Shown here one piece after another: positions 11,170 to 27,334 of a DNA stretch of 64,000 nt. Position numbers and translations under genes: made by a program. The notes under the pieces are model-generated. The model searched no databases. It was not told where the DNA came from and worked only from the letters and a program-made list of their open reading frames with translations. The first letter of the stretch is position 1; each line of letters begins with the position of its first letter. Source of the stretch: Ascidia mentula (Eukaryota; Chordata; Ascidiacea; Phlebobranchia; Ascidiidae); NCBI GenBank assembly GCA_947561715.1, contig OX387200.1, positions 12,836,501-12,900,500 of the forward strand, read 5' to 3'.

Positions 11170-11510
11170 TTAGTTTATTCGGTTGAATTGTTAACAAATG
11201 TTTCCCTCCGTCAAACGGTGCGACAAATCTTTCCTTCCGTTAAATTCTGCAATAAATCCTTCCCTCCATAAAAGCGCCTGTAAATTGTTTGTTGAAGTAC
11301 TTCTTAGTTCATTCAGATGGTGTGTTCCACACATGCTTCCCTCCGCCGAATTGTGGGAAAAATCTTTCCCTTCACCATAAACGCCTATGGACAATTTGTT
11401 GCATTAACTGTTTGGTTTATTCGTTCATAAGTTTTAACCATGCTTTCCTCCTTCTTATCATGCGACAAGTTTTTCGCGTTGTGCAAACTCTCCGCAATCA
11501 CTTCGCAGTG
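11170..11510. repeat. degenerate tandem repeat, unit about 110 bases
   Basis: Three diverged units share 'cttccctccg', 'ttctgcaataaatccttcc', 'taaattgtttgttg' and 'ttagttyattc' phrases. The array continues the piece at 4920-5012 on the other side of the LTR element. It directly follows the integrase end of the older pol fossil, so it may belong to that element's 3' region. Confidence 0.6.
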
Positions 11511-11534
11511 CCGAAAATCATGGTTCTGGTTAAT

Positions 11535-14040
11535 CTAGGCATATATTTCCGGACAAAGGTTAGGTAAACGATGTGCGCGATGTCGTGCATCGTACTGTCT
11601 TTTTTGGTCCGCTTTAATTATTTGATCACATTGCCGAAGGAAGTTCCAACTAGGCACAAGGAGGTTCTTCATCATGGGGACGGTTGTACGCACTCTTTTA
11701 CCCATTGACAATTCGGCGGAAGACCAACACGACTTCATAGGTAATGATCGGTGTGTCAGCAACGCTGCGGGAATTTCTTCTGATGTTCGGAGTAGCCCTA
11801 TGATCGTTTGAACAGCACGCTCTGCCTCGCCATTGCTCTGCGGAAAATATGGACTACTAGTAACATGCCTAAACCTATACGAAGCTGCAAATTCTTTAAA
11901 GTTTCTTGAAGCCAATTGTGGCCTGGTGTCGAAAACAACCTCTTCATGAATGCCATGGCGAGCAAAAACAGACTTTAAATGCAGCAGTCTCTCTCCGAAA
12001 TGGTGTCTTTAACATTTGAGCGATTTCGATAAATCTTGAAAAATAATCCACCACCAACATATGTACGTTTTGTTGTTGAATAGAAAAAAGTCGCAAGCTA
12101 CTCGTTGCCATGGAAAATCTGGCAATGCAGACGGATTAAGTGGTTCAGCAAAGTTTCTCTGCCATTTCATACAAACGGCACAATTGCCAAAATAATTTTC
12201 AACGTCCGCTTTTATTCCAGGCCACCACACAAATTTCGCCCTCTCTCTGCATTTTGATACAACTTGATGTCCTGCATGATAATTTTTTAGCACACTTGAA
12301 CGAAAAAGGTATTAGCAAATGACCGCCTCTCACAATCAGGCTTTGTTGAATTAACAGGTCTTCCGAAACCCTTTTAAAAAGTATCAATTTGCATTCTAAT
12401 TTTACAGGCCACTTTTTGACAGTACTGCATCATCTTTGTTGAACTAACTGGGTCCAACTTGATTTCATGAGCAATTTCCTTCAGTCGACGATCAGAAGGT
12501 GGCAAGGAAGCCATTACTGCCGACACATACTCCTCCACTTCATCAGAAAACATTTCTTTTTTTCAATTTAGCCAACAAGAGGAAATCTGTACAGTGTATC
12601 TGGAGTATAAAGACTCTTTTCATCTACAAATACCGAATATTCGGCAAAAGTTGCCGCATAAATTCAGCCGAATAAACCGAAACTAATTTTGGTTACCATC
12701 TCTTTAAATGCAATAAATTTAAACAAATCATGTGCTGGATTGGACCTATTTCTATCATAAAGCCTTTCATTGGCACTAAAAGAATAACCTCGACTGCTGT
12801 ACCAAATGCCCAAAGTTGATTTTTTAATCATTCCGGGGACAATAAACAAATAGGCTAAAACAAACAAATTCGTGCACTTTAAACAATGATTCTAACCTAC
12901 ACTAAACTTTGAGTGTTAGGGTTGGATGCAGTAAAAAGTTTCGGTTTCGGTCGAATTTTGCAAAATATTTGGCCGAAACCGAATAAGTATAAAAACCTTA
13001 GTTTCGGCCGAATAAATTCGGCAAACCGAACTTTCGGTGCATCCCTAACAAATACCATGTCATAATAGTATCACGTTACTCTCATGCGAAATCTTTGTAT
13101 ACTTGGAGAAAGGACATCTATTTTTTTTTGCCTAATGGACACAGTAATGGCTTGTGATCGGTTTCAATCGTAACTTTTAAACCAATGAGGTGATCTCCAA
13201 AAGCCCAAGTTACCGCCAGTGTTTCCCTTCAATTTGAGCGTAACGTTGCTCAGTTTTACTCTCTAAGGTAATCTCCAAGATGAGAGCACCAAGCCCACAA
13301 GAAGATGCATCAGCTGAAACTAAGGTCCGCCTGTAAAGATCATAGTGAGTTAATGTTAGTGGACTAATTAAGCGTTCTTTAATGATTTTAAAAGCATTAT
13401 CTTGAATACCTTCCCAAACACAGTCAGTAGTTATCTTGTTTTTAGAAGATCTCGTAGGGGTTGAGAAATTTCTGCTAAGTCCGGAATAAACTTTGACAAC
13501 CGATTTGCTATGCCCAGAAACCCTTTTCTAACCCCTGATACATTGTTAGGTCTCGGCATATTTTTAATCGCAATCAGTTTTTCCGGATCAGGTTTGATGC
13601 CGTGTTGGTCTGCAACGTGACCGAAAAACTTTATACTCTTGGAAAAACTTTAAACTCTTATACTCTTGCTTGGAAAACTCACATTTATCATCTAACGTCA
13701 CACCAGCTTTCCGCAGTCTTGTAAACATTTTTGCTTTCGACAATTTTGACAAAGTTTCATTTACAGTAGGGAGCACTAATCTCTCGTGAAGTACACCTCT
13801 GTTTAGTTTTGTGTAATCCACACATATTTTGACCTTTCCGCTTTTCTTGCGAACCACCACCATAACTGAACACCATGCTGTCGGCTGAGTCACTATATAG
13901 ATGTAACACCATCAGACCGTTCTATTTCCTGCAATTCTTTGCAGACAGCTTCTTGAAGTGAAAGCGGAACTCCTCTGGGCGTAATCAGACAAAACGGGTT
14001 TGCATCTGGGTGTAGACGAATTTTACAAGTTTTTAAATTT
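11535..14040 (-). mobile_element. broken Ty3/gypsy pol fossil (RT, RNase H, integrase)
   Basis: Reading on the minus strand from high to low coordinates, pieces of a gypsy polymerase appear in normal order. Reverse transcriptase lies near 14030-13590 (motifs VVVRKKSGK and VDYTKLN), an RNase H piece near 13130-13200 (ETDHKPL-type), the integrase zinc-binding region near 12290-12010 (WWPGI, CAVC), and the integrase core end near 11915-11570 (SPYFPQSNGEAER). The copy carries many breaks and is old. No LTR pair for it was found. A small foldback element (12917-13052) sits inside it. It lies next to the younger element on the same strand, but nothing shows the two belong together. Confidence 0.75.
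12917..13052. mobile_element. hAT-like MITE with 'tagggatgcaccga'-type ends
   Basis: The right end reads 'ttcggtgcatccctaa', and the left end 'ttagggttggatgca...' is its imperfect reverse complement. The body is rich in 'ttcggccgaa' palindromes. Such termini are common in hAT-type MITEs. A related fragment lies at about 12620-12695. Both are inside the old gypsy pol fossil and so are later insertions. Confidence 0.55.
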
Positions 14041-14576
14041 TTCTATAAAAAATTTTTAATTTTTCTAATTCCGTGAAAACAGTTGGAAACAACGTACGAT
14101 AAAAGACGCTCGAGACAATTACAGGTGTATGGTGAAATAATGTAAGTGAGAAAAAAGTGACGTAAAAGAAACGTGAGACAAATGATAACGCGAAAGATCA
14201 AGAAAAAGGTCAAATATACAAATGCAGTAAGTATTTTTGCGCTACATAACCGTGTTATGCGCTGGGCGTTGTTTTTGTCGTATAAAGAACAAAAGCTTAA
14301 AGGTGGCTGTACACAGAATGCGTAATGCGTGAACGTACGTAAGTCGCATCCGAAAACGGACCGACAGATTACGCACGTAAACGGACCGAATTTTCGTTCC
14401 GAACCATCCGTTAAAAGGCACTGTACACAGAATCCGTTATCGTACGAATTTACGCTTGGTTGCGCATGTCAACAAAGGACCGATGACTGCTGCTGCTGCG
14501 CACATGTACAATACAATTGCAGATCAGTGATTTTCCTTTGGTATCCTTGCTCAAAGATGGCGGATACTTAGATCAA

Positions 14577-14870
14577 CAATAATGGCAAACGTTGAAACTG
14601 CAACTCAAGTTGTTAAGGCTACTGTGGTTTTACATAACTGGTTGCAGAGCAAAAATTTGAAGAAGTCTTTGGAAACTAGGGAATACATTGGTGCCAATGA
14701 TGTTGACTATGAAGTAACTGTTGAACTTGTTGAGGGAGCTTGACGACAAGAGGAAACTGTATGTCTTCCCAACATCCAAGATCAAAGATTTCACCACCAT
14801 TCATTGTATGCAAGGCAAATAAGAGACTTGCTGAAGGACTACTTCAGCAGCAGCCAGGGGTAAGTTGCTT
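14577..14870 (+). pseudogene. Harbinger transposase, C-terminal remnant
   Basis: Translation gives ETATQVVKATVVLHNWL, matching the conserved 'VVKAxxxLHNxL' tail of PIF/Harbinger transposases. After a TGA at about 14741 the same frame continues to ARQIRDLLKDYFSS, which resembles the usual C-terminus of these enzymes. The catalytic DDE region upstream is absent: the left terminus of the element begins only about 280 bases before this remnant. It is a dead fragment of a plain DNA transposon. Confidence 0.75.
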
Positions 14871-15659
14871 GGCATTACAACATTTTTTTTCCCTGTTTCA
14901 CAGGGAACAACCATTGAGTAAGACCGACTGCTTTTCTTTTTTATGTTTATTGTTTTTTTTTGTAATAAAATAACAGTTAATGCATACTGAATGTTGGCAT
15001 ATATAACAATGCAAATTGAAGAGGTATTTGAAGGAAATAAAAAACACTACAGATGAATAGAACAGAACACTGGCAGTAAAATACTAAAGAAAGTGAACAG
15101 TGAAATGAAAAGAGCAGTACCAATACTTGTGTTTCAAGTAAATTGCAGTCAAACATGTGAAAAAGAACTGAAAGCAGTTTGATATTTGCATATATACAAT
15201 GAATACAAAGCTATACAATCTCTGCAGTTTCCTGCATCTCAACTTTGTCATAATCTGCCAGTATTACAGTAATGGCTACAAAAGCTTCATGCATGTTGTT
15301 TGGCAATGCATCTAATCTTTGTTCAACAATTTTGGCATAATGGAATGCTGAGGTTTTTTTAGTTGTTCAGAAATCAAAGCATTGGTTGTGTGCAAAGTTT
15401 TACACAATTGTTCCCATGCAAAATCATTGCAATTAAATGATATAAATTATTTTACATATCCTCTTGCTAGGTTTAAATAATATTACCGATAGATCCACAC
15501 CCGCTGCCTTCCTCCTTCTCTTTTTACCAACTGAACTGGGTAAACGACCAGTTAATGCTTGTGGGTTTCGTTTTTTTGGGGTTTCTAAACTTTCAGGTGT
15601 ACCAATTTCATGTACTTCGGGCTGTTTACCTGAAGTATCAGGACTTATGCCTAAAAAAT

Positions 15660-16135
15660 ACAGGACCTTGTCCTAACAGTTTATTAACATGCTGTTGATT
15701 GTATTACCAATGTCTGCTGCCTCACAAAAAGCAGAGTAAACTTGTTGTTCTGCTGTCAAAGTTGGGTCCTCTTGCAAAATGTGAGACTCAGTCCTAAACA
15801 TGTAGTAAGTTCAAATACAACCAAATAAGTTTAATAACAATATTGCATGCGATGCTTTGTATAATTGTCCAAAAACATCATTGATGAAAAGTATGGCCAG
15901 GTTGGTGTAGGTATGTAACCAGATCCACTTGGTCTCTGCTTCTTTCTTTTTGCGTACATACGTATCTCTTAGGTTTCTCCATTTTTCTTTGGCACTTTTA
16001 TCTTTCAAAGGCAGGCGAAAACATTATCTTTGCTTGGACAAATTGTACAACAATAAAATTTCGAAGTTTTATAATTTTTGTTACCTGTTATACCACACGC
16101 TTTGCCAACAGCATCCCATGCATTTTTGAAAATAA
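15660..16135 (-). pseudogene. MADF-domain accessory protein of the Harbinger element
   Basis: An exon near 16135-16085 reads FKNAWDAVGKACGIT, followed by a GT donor. A second exon near 16008-15930 reads KEKWRNLRDTYVRKKKE, the hallmark 'W+xLRdxYxR' of a MADF/Myb-SANT-like domain. A third piece near 15805-15680 reads RTESHILQEDPTL and may be the C-terminal part. Harbinger elements use this protein to bind DNA and bring in the transposase. The N-terminus and exact exon ends are unclear, and I cannot say whether it is still functional. Confidence 0.65.
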
Positions 16136-16620
16136 ATTTTGACACAATGTTTTGTATTTTTTATATCATATAAAGCTGGTCTTTCACGGACAAGTTCAAT
16201 CAGTTTTTTTCTTTACTATATTCCATTTTAGGGGCCTACCAGTTGTTATGCCATTGTAACAGCTATTATTACTGATAATCACTGCCTCAAAAAGATATTT
16301 ATCCCAAAAAAGGGTAAAAAATCAACTGTTGATCTTAAAAGTACCATTTTAACCTTTCAAGTATGCATAAATATTACAAAAACCCACTTTATTAAAGATG
16401 GGTATATTTTCACAGCAACAAAATCGCATACGTACGTGCGTAAAAATCAAACATGTTTGATCGCGTCGTATGGCCTTGCGTTAACGCATGGTTCGCAAGT
16501 TTCGGACGTTACGCATTCTGTGTAAAGACCCCGTCGGACGGCGACGGACCGAATTTTTACGCGCGTATGCGCTTACGGACGAAAACGGACCGAAACGCAT
16601 CCTGTGTACAGCCACCTTAA

Positions 16621-17033
16621 AGGGTGAGGATAATGTTGGAACCGATTTAATGAATCGACTTAATTAGTAAAAATAAAACATATTAATAATTAAACTAAGA
16701 GATAGTCATAACTTTAAACCATTTTTGCGTCAAAAGTAGCTTGATGCCGCGACTGGTTTCTGAGATACAGCTGATCAAAGTTGCATTTTTTTCAGTTTTT
16801 TACATTTTTTAGTTGCGGTAGAACCAAAAACTTTGGAAATATGTTTGTTTTAGATGTACCTTTAGTTTTACGCAAAGTTGCCATGACCGTGCCACATGCA
16901 CTTTAACAAGTCTCCTTAATATCCGAAAAAACATCCGTATGTACCAGTAGTACCTGTCTCATGGGCTATAAAAATTGGGTAACACAAATTATGAAATAAG
17001 AAACCTAGGGAATCGCACACTAATTTACGGAGC
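16621..17033. other. no gene seen
   Basis: About 400 AT-rich bases between the Harbinger element and the next MITE. There is no recognisable coding or repeat structure. Confidence 0.4.
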
Positions 17034-17435
17034 TACCGTATTTTACGGACCATAAGGCGCAACTTAAATCCTTTTTTTTCCTCATAAATTGATCGTGCGC
17101 CTTATAAGTCGGTGCGCCTAATGTATGGATCAAGTAGTGCTTTATTGCCTACACTCAAAACCAGTACCGATACTATTATAAATAAACCACCGTCTTACAC
17201 AATAAACTACGTAAAAGCAACTAGCAACTGTGATATTCATACTGTTGTGACTTGCTTACATTTGTTACGTAACAAGTTTTTGTTTAATGAGCTTTATACG
17301 GTAACCCATACTCCTTAAAATACGTTGCGTTCTATAGCCCGGTGCGCCTTGTGTATGAACAAAAAACTAATCAAAGCAATTTATTGACAGTGCGCCTTAT
17401 AATCGGGTGCGCTTTATGGTCCGTAAAATACGGTA
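17034..17435. mobile_element. foldback MITE with 'ccgtattttacggaccataag' type ends, TA flanks
   Basis: The left end is 'taccgtattttacggaccat' and the right end is 'atggtccgtaaaatacggta', an exact inverted match over these 20 bases, extending with few mismatches to about 28. TA at both outer edges suggests a TA target duplication, as used by Tc1/mariner-type elements. Subterminal 'gcgcctta' phrases occur repeatedly. The 68-residue open frame inside is not credible as a gene. Confidence 0.8.
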
Positions 17436-17641
17436 ATCCATTATAATTCGACAAATGTGAACAAGTCATTGGATTTAATAGAATGATATGATACTTTTTT
17501 GGAGAACAGGGATTTTGAAATTGGATGTGTGGTTTGGTGGGTCAGGTTTGCTGTGCAAGTTTCAGTAATTAACAATAATTTTTTGAAAAAGTTTCCACGT
17601 TCGGTCCTGAATTAAGATAATTTGTATATGTACAGGCTACG

Positions 17642-18130
17642 CAGTGGTGGGATTCAGCCGTTCGAACCGGTTCTTGAAGTTTAATGACGTAAACAGCTTA
17701 ACACAAGCGTATGTTATGTTACGTTAGGCCCCAGATTGGAAAATTTGTTTTTTGCGTGGAGGATTTTTTTTCGGCGATCGTTAATTGCGCGGACGATTGC
17801 AACGTTTTTTCGTATGTTAATGCACTAGCTAATTAATATTGCGCCGATTATCGGTAAATTTTCGCAAAAGTGCGCGGAGGATTACGACATTTTTTCGGCT
17901 GCCTCTCAAATGCCATTGTAGGCATTGAGTCTAGGAATTGTAGGTATCACAGGCATTGTATGCCTAGACTCAATGCCTGCAATGTCAACAATGTTTTTTT
18001 AGAGGGATCACATTTTTTCCAGTCTGGTATATAGGCCTATGTTTCACTTCAAACATTATATTCCCGCTGTTACTAATGGCATTCCTCTAGTGAGAAAACC
18101 AGGTGCCAAAATATTTGAATCCCACCACTG
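17642..18130. mobile_element. hAT-like MITE with 'cagtggtgggattc' ends, host of a nested element
   Basis: The element opens 'cagtggtgggattca' and closes 'tgaatcccaccactg', a perfect 15-base inverted repeat of hAT style. No convincing 8-base target duplication remains. The element is interrupted by the foldback element at 17731-18027. Confidence 0.7.
17731..18027. mobile_element. foldback MITE 'ccagattgg' family, nested
   Basis: It starts 'ccagattggaaaa' and ends 'ttttttccagtctgg'. It is an inverted relative of 3578-3748, but longer because of an extra palindromic piece at about 17899-18003 ('caatgcctacaatggcattt' on one side against 'ctagactcaatgcctgcaatg' on the other). It therefore appears to be the second of three nested levels. 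Confidence 0.7.
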
Positions 18131-18801
18131 CCACTGCACATTAAATGCTGTTGCATACGAGCATACTGCATACCTACCGCAAAATTGACTAAGAGGCAAT
18201 TCCTTTTAGTGCTGTTTTTTGTATGTATCTAATTTGCCATGATTGTGTGGATCGTTAGTTAAGAAAAACGGTTTTGAAACATTTTGGTGGCATACAGTTG
18301 TGTCGGCCATAGGCAATTGACCTACACAGATTTCTTTTAATTTGGTAAAAACAAAAAAATGCACTATGCATATAGACCAGAAAGCAGCTTTTTCTCAGCA
18401 TTAAAGTGGTTGCAATCGTCTGTTATTTACATGATAAAATGCAATTTTACAATTTGGTCAAGAACTACTTGTGTAAAATGTAAATTTGTAAGGTAGATTG
18501 TGGCTATTTACATGCAGACCAATTGCCACCCAATGATAAATAATACTCATGCACAATTAATAAACTGAAATAAATCCAATTTCCTCTTGATCTAATAACT
18601 GGCCAACCACTAATTTATAAAATATCAGACATATATTAAATTTTTAGGATGAAATTTCCCAATTTCTCTTACCACACTAATAAAATTATCAGTGCATTTT
18701 CTGTTTTTTAATAATTTTTGTTTACAAGGTATATATCATTAGTAACTTATGTATGTACTTTTGGAATAAATATTTAAAGGCAAATTTTTGTTCTTCCAGT
18801 T
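18131..18801 (+). other. region upstream of PSMC1
   Basis: AT-rich non-coding sequence without a clear core promoter. The last bases, 'tttttgttcttccag' ending at 18799, form a strong splice acceptor only two bases before the PSMC1 ATG (see the finding on PSMC1). Confidence 0.4.
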
Positions 18802-23528
<4,727 letters not shown>

Positions 23529-23734
23529 TCATCCGATGTATTGGGAAAAAATTCAAATATTGCTCAAAAAAAATCTTCATATTGTTTTTTTTACACTGGG
23601 TTTTTTTTACAGGGTTTACAGTAGGCCTAAAACTATTGGTCAGTCACCATTTTGTTTTGGTAATACATTTTTGTAAGATGACTTAGTAGAAAGTAGTCAC
23701 ATCGTATTTCCATTTCTTGAAAACGAGTTTTGCC

Positions 23735-23740
23735 AATAAA
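23735..23740 (+). terminator. polyadenylation signal of PSMC1
   Basis: AATAAA lies about 207 bases after the PSMC1 stop codon, on the coding strand. It is a likely but untested cleavage signal. Confidence 0.6.
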
Positions 23741-24049
23741 TCAGTTTAACAGTGTGAATTGAACGTTGGTTTCTTCGCACGTAGTATAACTCACAGATTC
23801 GGTTTATCATTCGGATCAGAGCTTCTCGAACCTATTTCGGTTTCACCCCAATGTTGTTGTACATTTCATTTTGACAAATCCTGCGACCCTTTTTAAAGGT
23901 GATGTCAAACATTGCAGAAAACAATTGTCACATGTCAAAAGTAGGGACGATTCGCTGGAATAAGGACAGTGCGACTGATAGCCAATCTTAGTTGAATACG
24001 GAGTAAATATCAACAAACAAATTTTTCATTCGGGCTGGCAAAAATTTCA

Positions 24050-24620
24050 TTTAAGACCGCATATCAGTATTTCTTTTAAAAAAGTTTCGCCAGCGGGGAA
24101 TGCCTGTCCTTTGTCATAGTGAAACTCAGTTACGTCACAAGGCTACCGGTGATGCTTGGGGTCAAATTTATGGTTGAATGAGCGGGAAAGCACGTGCTAT
24201 TGCCAGGTCAATGTTCAGCGTGTTTGGTGCAGTTATTTTTCTCTTTTCTTAGTCAGCTTGTCATTTGGTGCTGGGTGCTGTGAATAAGTTAGTTGAAAAA
24301 GCATCAAAATGTTTGAGGGGATGTAGCGCAAAATTGAATCACAGAAGTATACATCAATGTATGATTTTATGTTAGGCCCGCCTTTTGTCAAAGCATTCCA
24401 GTCAAAATTAGTTGCAGGGTAGTTTCGCCCCCTGATCGGACATTAGTAACTAAATAGGCTACAGAAAATGTAAGTTGGTTTTGCGAAAAAATGAATTACA
24501 AAAACCTCATCCAATTTGCAATTTAATGTTGGCCTCAATCCTTTTTTACGCAATGGCAAAAAAATGGTCATAGGAAAGTTGCTTTGGTTGCCCCCCTGGG
24601 ACTGTTTTTGCTATCCTATA
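24050..24620. repeat. dispersed repeat copy B (partner at 2095-2530)
   Basis: Same order of shared phrases as at 2095-2530. The end region repeats 'gccccctg' and 'gcccccctgggactg' phrases. It is diverged and of unknown class. Confidence 0.5.
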
Positions 24621-26807
24621 GGACATAAGATCCTCCTGGAGGCTCCTCAGATCCTTGCTGTGTTTTGTCCGATGCAGCTGCAGTCAATTTTTTTTCTCTT
24701 TAAATGGTACCAGTAGATCTTTATGGGTCACCGACCACAGGAATTGTTGTGGGCAATAAAGCAAATCACTCAGTATGGGTATTAATGCCGATAGTCTTCA
24801 AAACTTGATATTGGGGATTTAATACTGATATGGGGCTTTAAGAAGCACTGGTTTAGATCGGTGCTGTTTGTGAGTAAAGCTCCTCCCGACATCCGGGTCA
24901 ATCCGACAATTGCGGGGCCGGAATGCATCCTATACTCTTAATCGTTTGGCGTGATCGCAATGTGTGATATCTCTACTGAATGCGAATTAATCTATTGAAT
25001 CGGGCACCTGCAGCAGCGCGTCGTTACAGTCCTTTGTGCTGCGCCGTCTAAAAGGCACATTCCAATTCTTCGCTTTTATTTTTTGTGATCTCCTTTGCTT
25101 CGCCATCATGGATGTAACTATAAATCTTCTTTAGTCTGCATATATAGGTTGTGCGTTGCGTTTTTGCAGCAAGTGTTTTTTTCCGCGACCAGAGAGCCTC
25201 GTCTGCTCTGCTATGCGATGGATGGTTGTCCTGTGGCAAGATACAACATCACTTCGCGATGGAAGAAGAGGCAAATAAAAAAGTAGCAACACATACCCAC
25301 CGCCTAACTGTGGAAATTCCCCAAAGTTGTGGAAGACTGTACAGTTTCGAATTTACCGGTGTCTGGTTAGATTCAAACGGTATTTTGTCAATGGAAAAAG
25401 CGTTGTCCACATTGACTTCTTTATCATCATTCAGTGACAAAACGATGGACCGTGCGTGTGATTCGCGGGCTTTCTCCCGACGCTTTACAATGCAAAGGTT
25501 TTGACCTCACAACCATTGACCCGAACATCCTAGCTACGTCGTCGGGGTTTTGGTTAGGATCATTGCTTAACTCCACTATCTAAATCCCATCAAGGTAGCG
25601 ACAATATAGGGCTTACCGAAGTTCTCGTAGAGATTTTTTTTTACTTATGGGTAACCTTCCTCCGTCGCCAGAACAAAACATATAACCAATCTAGTACTTC
25701 TCTTTTTCTTTGCGCTGATCAACGAGAAATCCAAAACGCACATCGTCACTTCCCAGTTTTGCATTGCAGTGGCCTGTATTACGTTTCTTCGTTGCTGTCA
25801 ACTGACATTTCAGTTGTGTAACTTTGTCGTGTAAAGCCCGTGGAACCTCTCGCGTAATTACGTGCGACATAAAATGTTGTTTAAAGTTTGCTAGTTCATA
25901 AGAATACAGGCAGAGAGAGTGAGCGCAGAAGCGAAAGGCAAATAATCGAAAAGAGACAATGTACTTGGGTTGTGTGTTATACGAAAGTCAAAACTTTTAT
26001 TTGCTAATTGTTGATTGACAGTTTATGTAGAGTCAGATATACGGCATTTTGTTCTTTTTGCACACGTTTTTACAGACGTCACTGCAGCATTGAATATGGT
26101 ATAAGTAAGCGCACAAATAATAAATAGCCTGTAGGATTTCCCGAGAACGTCATGTGGTCGCACTTCGGTATACTCATGCCTTCTCCAACTGCTTTGACGA
26201 TGCGCGGTGATACAGCTGGCGAAGACTCCGCGAACAGCGCTGTCGAACAATGTAAGAAAGAGTGCAGGGATGAGTTATCGCCATACAAAATACAAAACTC
26301 ACTGCCCGAATTTGTTTCATCACATGGTCCAGAAGGTCGCATTTCCAATAAAGTGAGCTCGTCTGCTGGGTCGCCTGGGAAAAATAAGTGGAGCGGGAGT
26401 TTGCGTTGATTTGCCAGAAACAAGGAACACAATCTCGTAGAAGGGCAACGGAAGGCAGAAATGGAAAAGGTTCCTCTGGAAGGGTTTAAGAAGTTAAAAC
26501 AAACATATTCCACACTACACTCACAAGCGCTAAAAGGAAAAAGGACTTGTTACACCCAAATGAAGTATCGCCGTATGACGGGCGAAACATTGGTTTAATA
26601 AACACTACGTTAATTTTTGCCAGAAGATCAGCTATTTCAAGAAATAAATTATGCCTGGCAGCAGCGGCAGGCAATATAATACTTGCACGATTTCGCACCA
26701 ATATTTTTTCGGATCCTTTTTTGGGTACGATAGAGCCAGCTTATTACCAAGTTACAAAGTACTGCTATTATTAGTCACATAAAAAACTTCTTTTGTCCGG
26801 CTGTACA

Positions 26808-26900
26808 AATGTCTGTCCGGTTTTACAACCCAAAACCCTAATCCTCATGCAAAGTTATCCTAATCGATTAGGGTTTGGGTTGTAAAGCCGGACAAACATT
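26808..26900. mobile_element. short foldback element
   Basis: The left arm 'tgtccggttttacaaccc' continuing 'aaaaccctaatc' is followed, after about 20 bases, by 'gattagggtttgggttgt' continuing 'aaagccggaca', its near-perfect reverse complement. It is a likely MITE. An additional partial copy 'ttgtccggctgtacaaatg' precedes the left arm. Confidence 0.6.
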
Positions 26901-27334
26901 TTCGTGCAGAGACTTATTATTTACAGTATTGGAGGTTAAGAACAATGTTGTTTTGCATATATAGTGTGGGGTTCCCTATAGCTATAAACGGGTAAACCCT
27001 ACAATAAAGAAAAAGACTCTGTGTTCACATATTACTTTATACCCAAGTTCAAGTTTTTTGAAAGAACATTTGTCACTAGATGGTATAAAGAAGTGGTGGA
27101 TATGAAGGCCATTGGTAAATCGTTTTGAAATCATTCCACCTGTAGCACACGTAGTGTGCGGACGTGTGAGAAATGGCAGATAAGCCAAGTTTCGCGCAAG
27201 TATAGCATATAAAAAGTCGGCCGAACGGAGAAGGCCAAACTGTTTAAGTTTGAAGGCGGAAGACATTTTGAAAAGATAAAATGTGTTAGAAACTCTTAAT
27301 AATCTACAGTACTCAGTCAAAAAGCTTACGGCAA

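Larger units (their letters stand above)
14301..16617. mobile_element. PIF/Harbinger DNA transposon, internally deleted
   Basis: The left end 'aggtggctgtacacagaatg' and the right end 'tgtgtacagccacct' are inverted copies, flanked on both sides by TAA (14298-14300 and 16618-16620), the three-base target typical of PIF/Harbinger. Both ends contain subterminal repeats of 'acggaccgaa'. Inside lie the C-terminal tail of a Harbinger DDE transposase (plus strand) and a MADF-domain gene (minus strand), the two-gene set characteristic of this superfamily. Most of the transposase, including its catalytic region, is missing, so the copy cannot move by itself. Confidence 0.85.
23760..27300. other. 3.5 kb without a recognised gene
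   Basis: Several open frames of 60-144 codons exist, none with a family motif. The best-looking is at 25260 (plus), where MEEEANKKV opens a frame of about 80 codons, with a GT at about 25380 that could act as a splice donor. I could not find a partner exon and leave it unassigned. The region also holds the dispersed repeat at 24050-24620 and the palindrome at 26808-26900. Confidence 0.4.

Noticed and set aside
17112-17318. 68-codon frame inside the TA-flanked MITE
   Set aside because: The element is about 400 bases with no transposase similarity; the frame is incidental.
25151-25504. 117-codon frame at 25.2-25.5 kb as a gene
   Set aside because: No family similarity and no partner exon; kept only as a remark in the intergenic entry.
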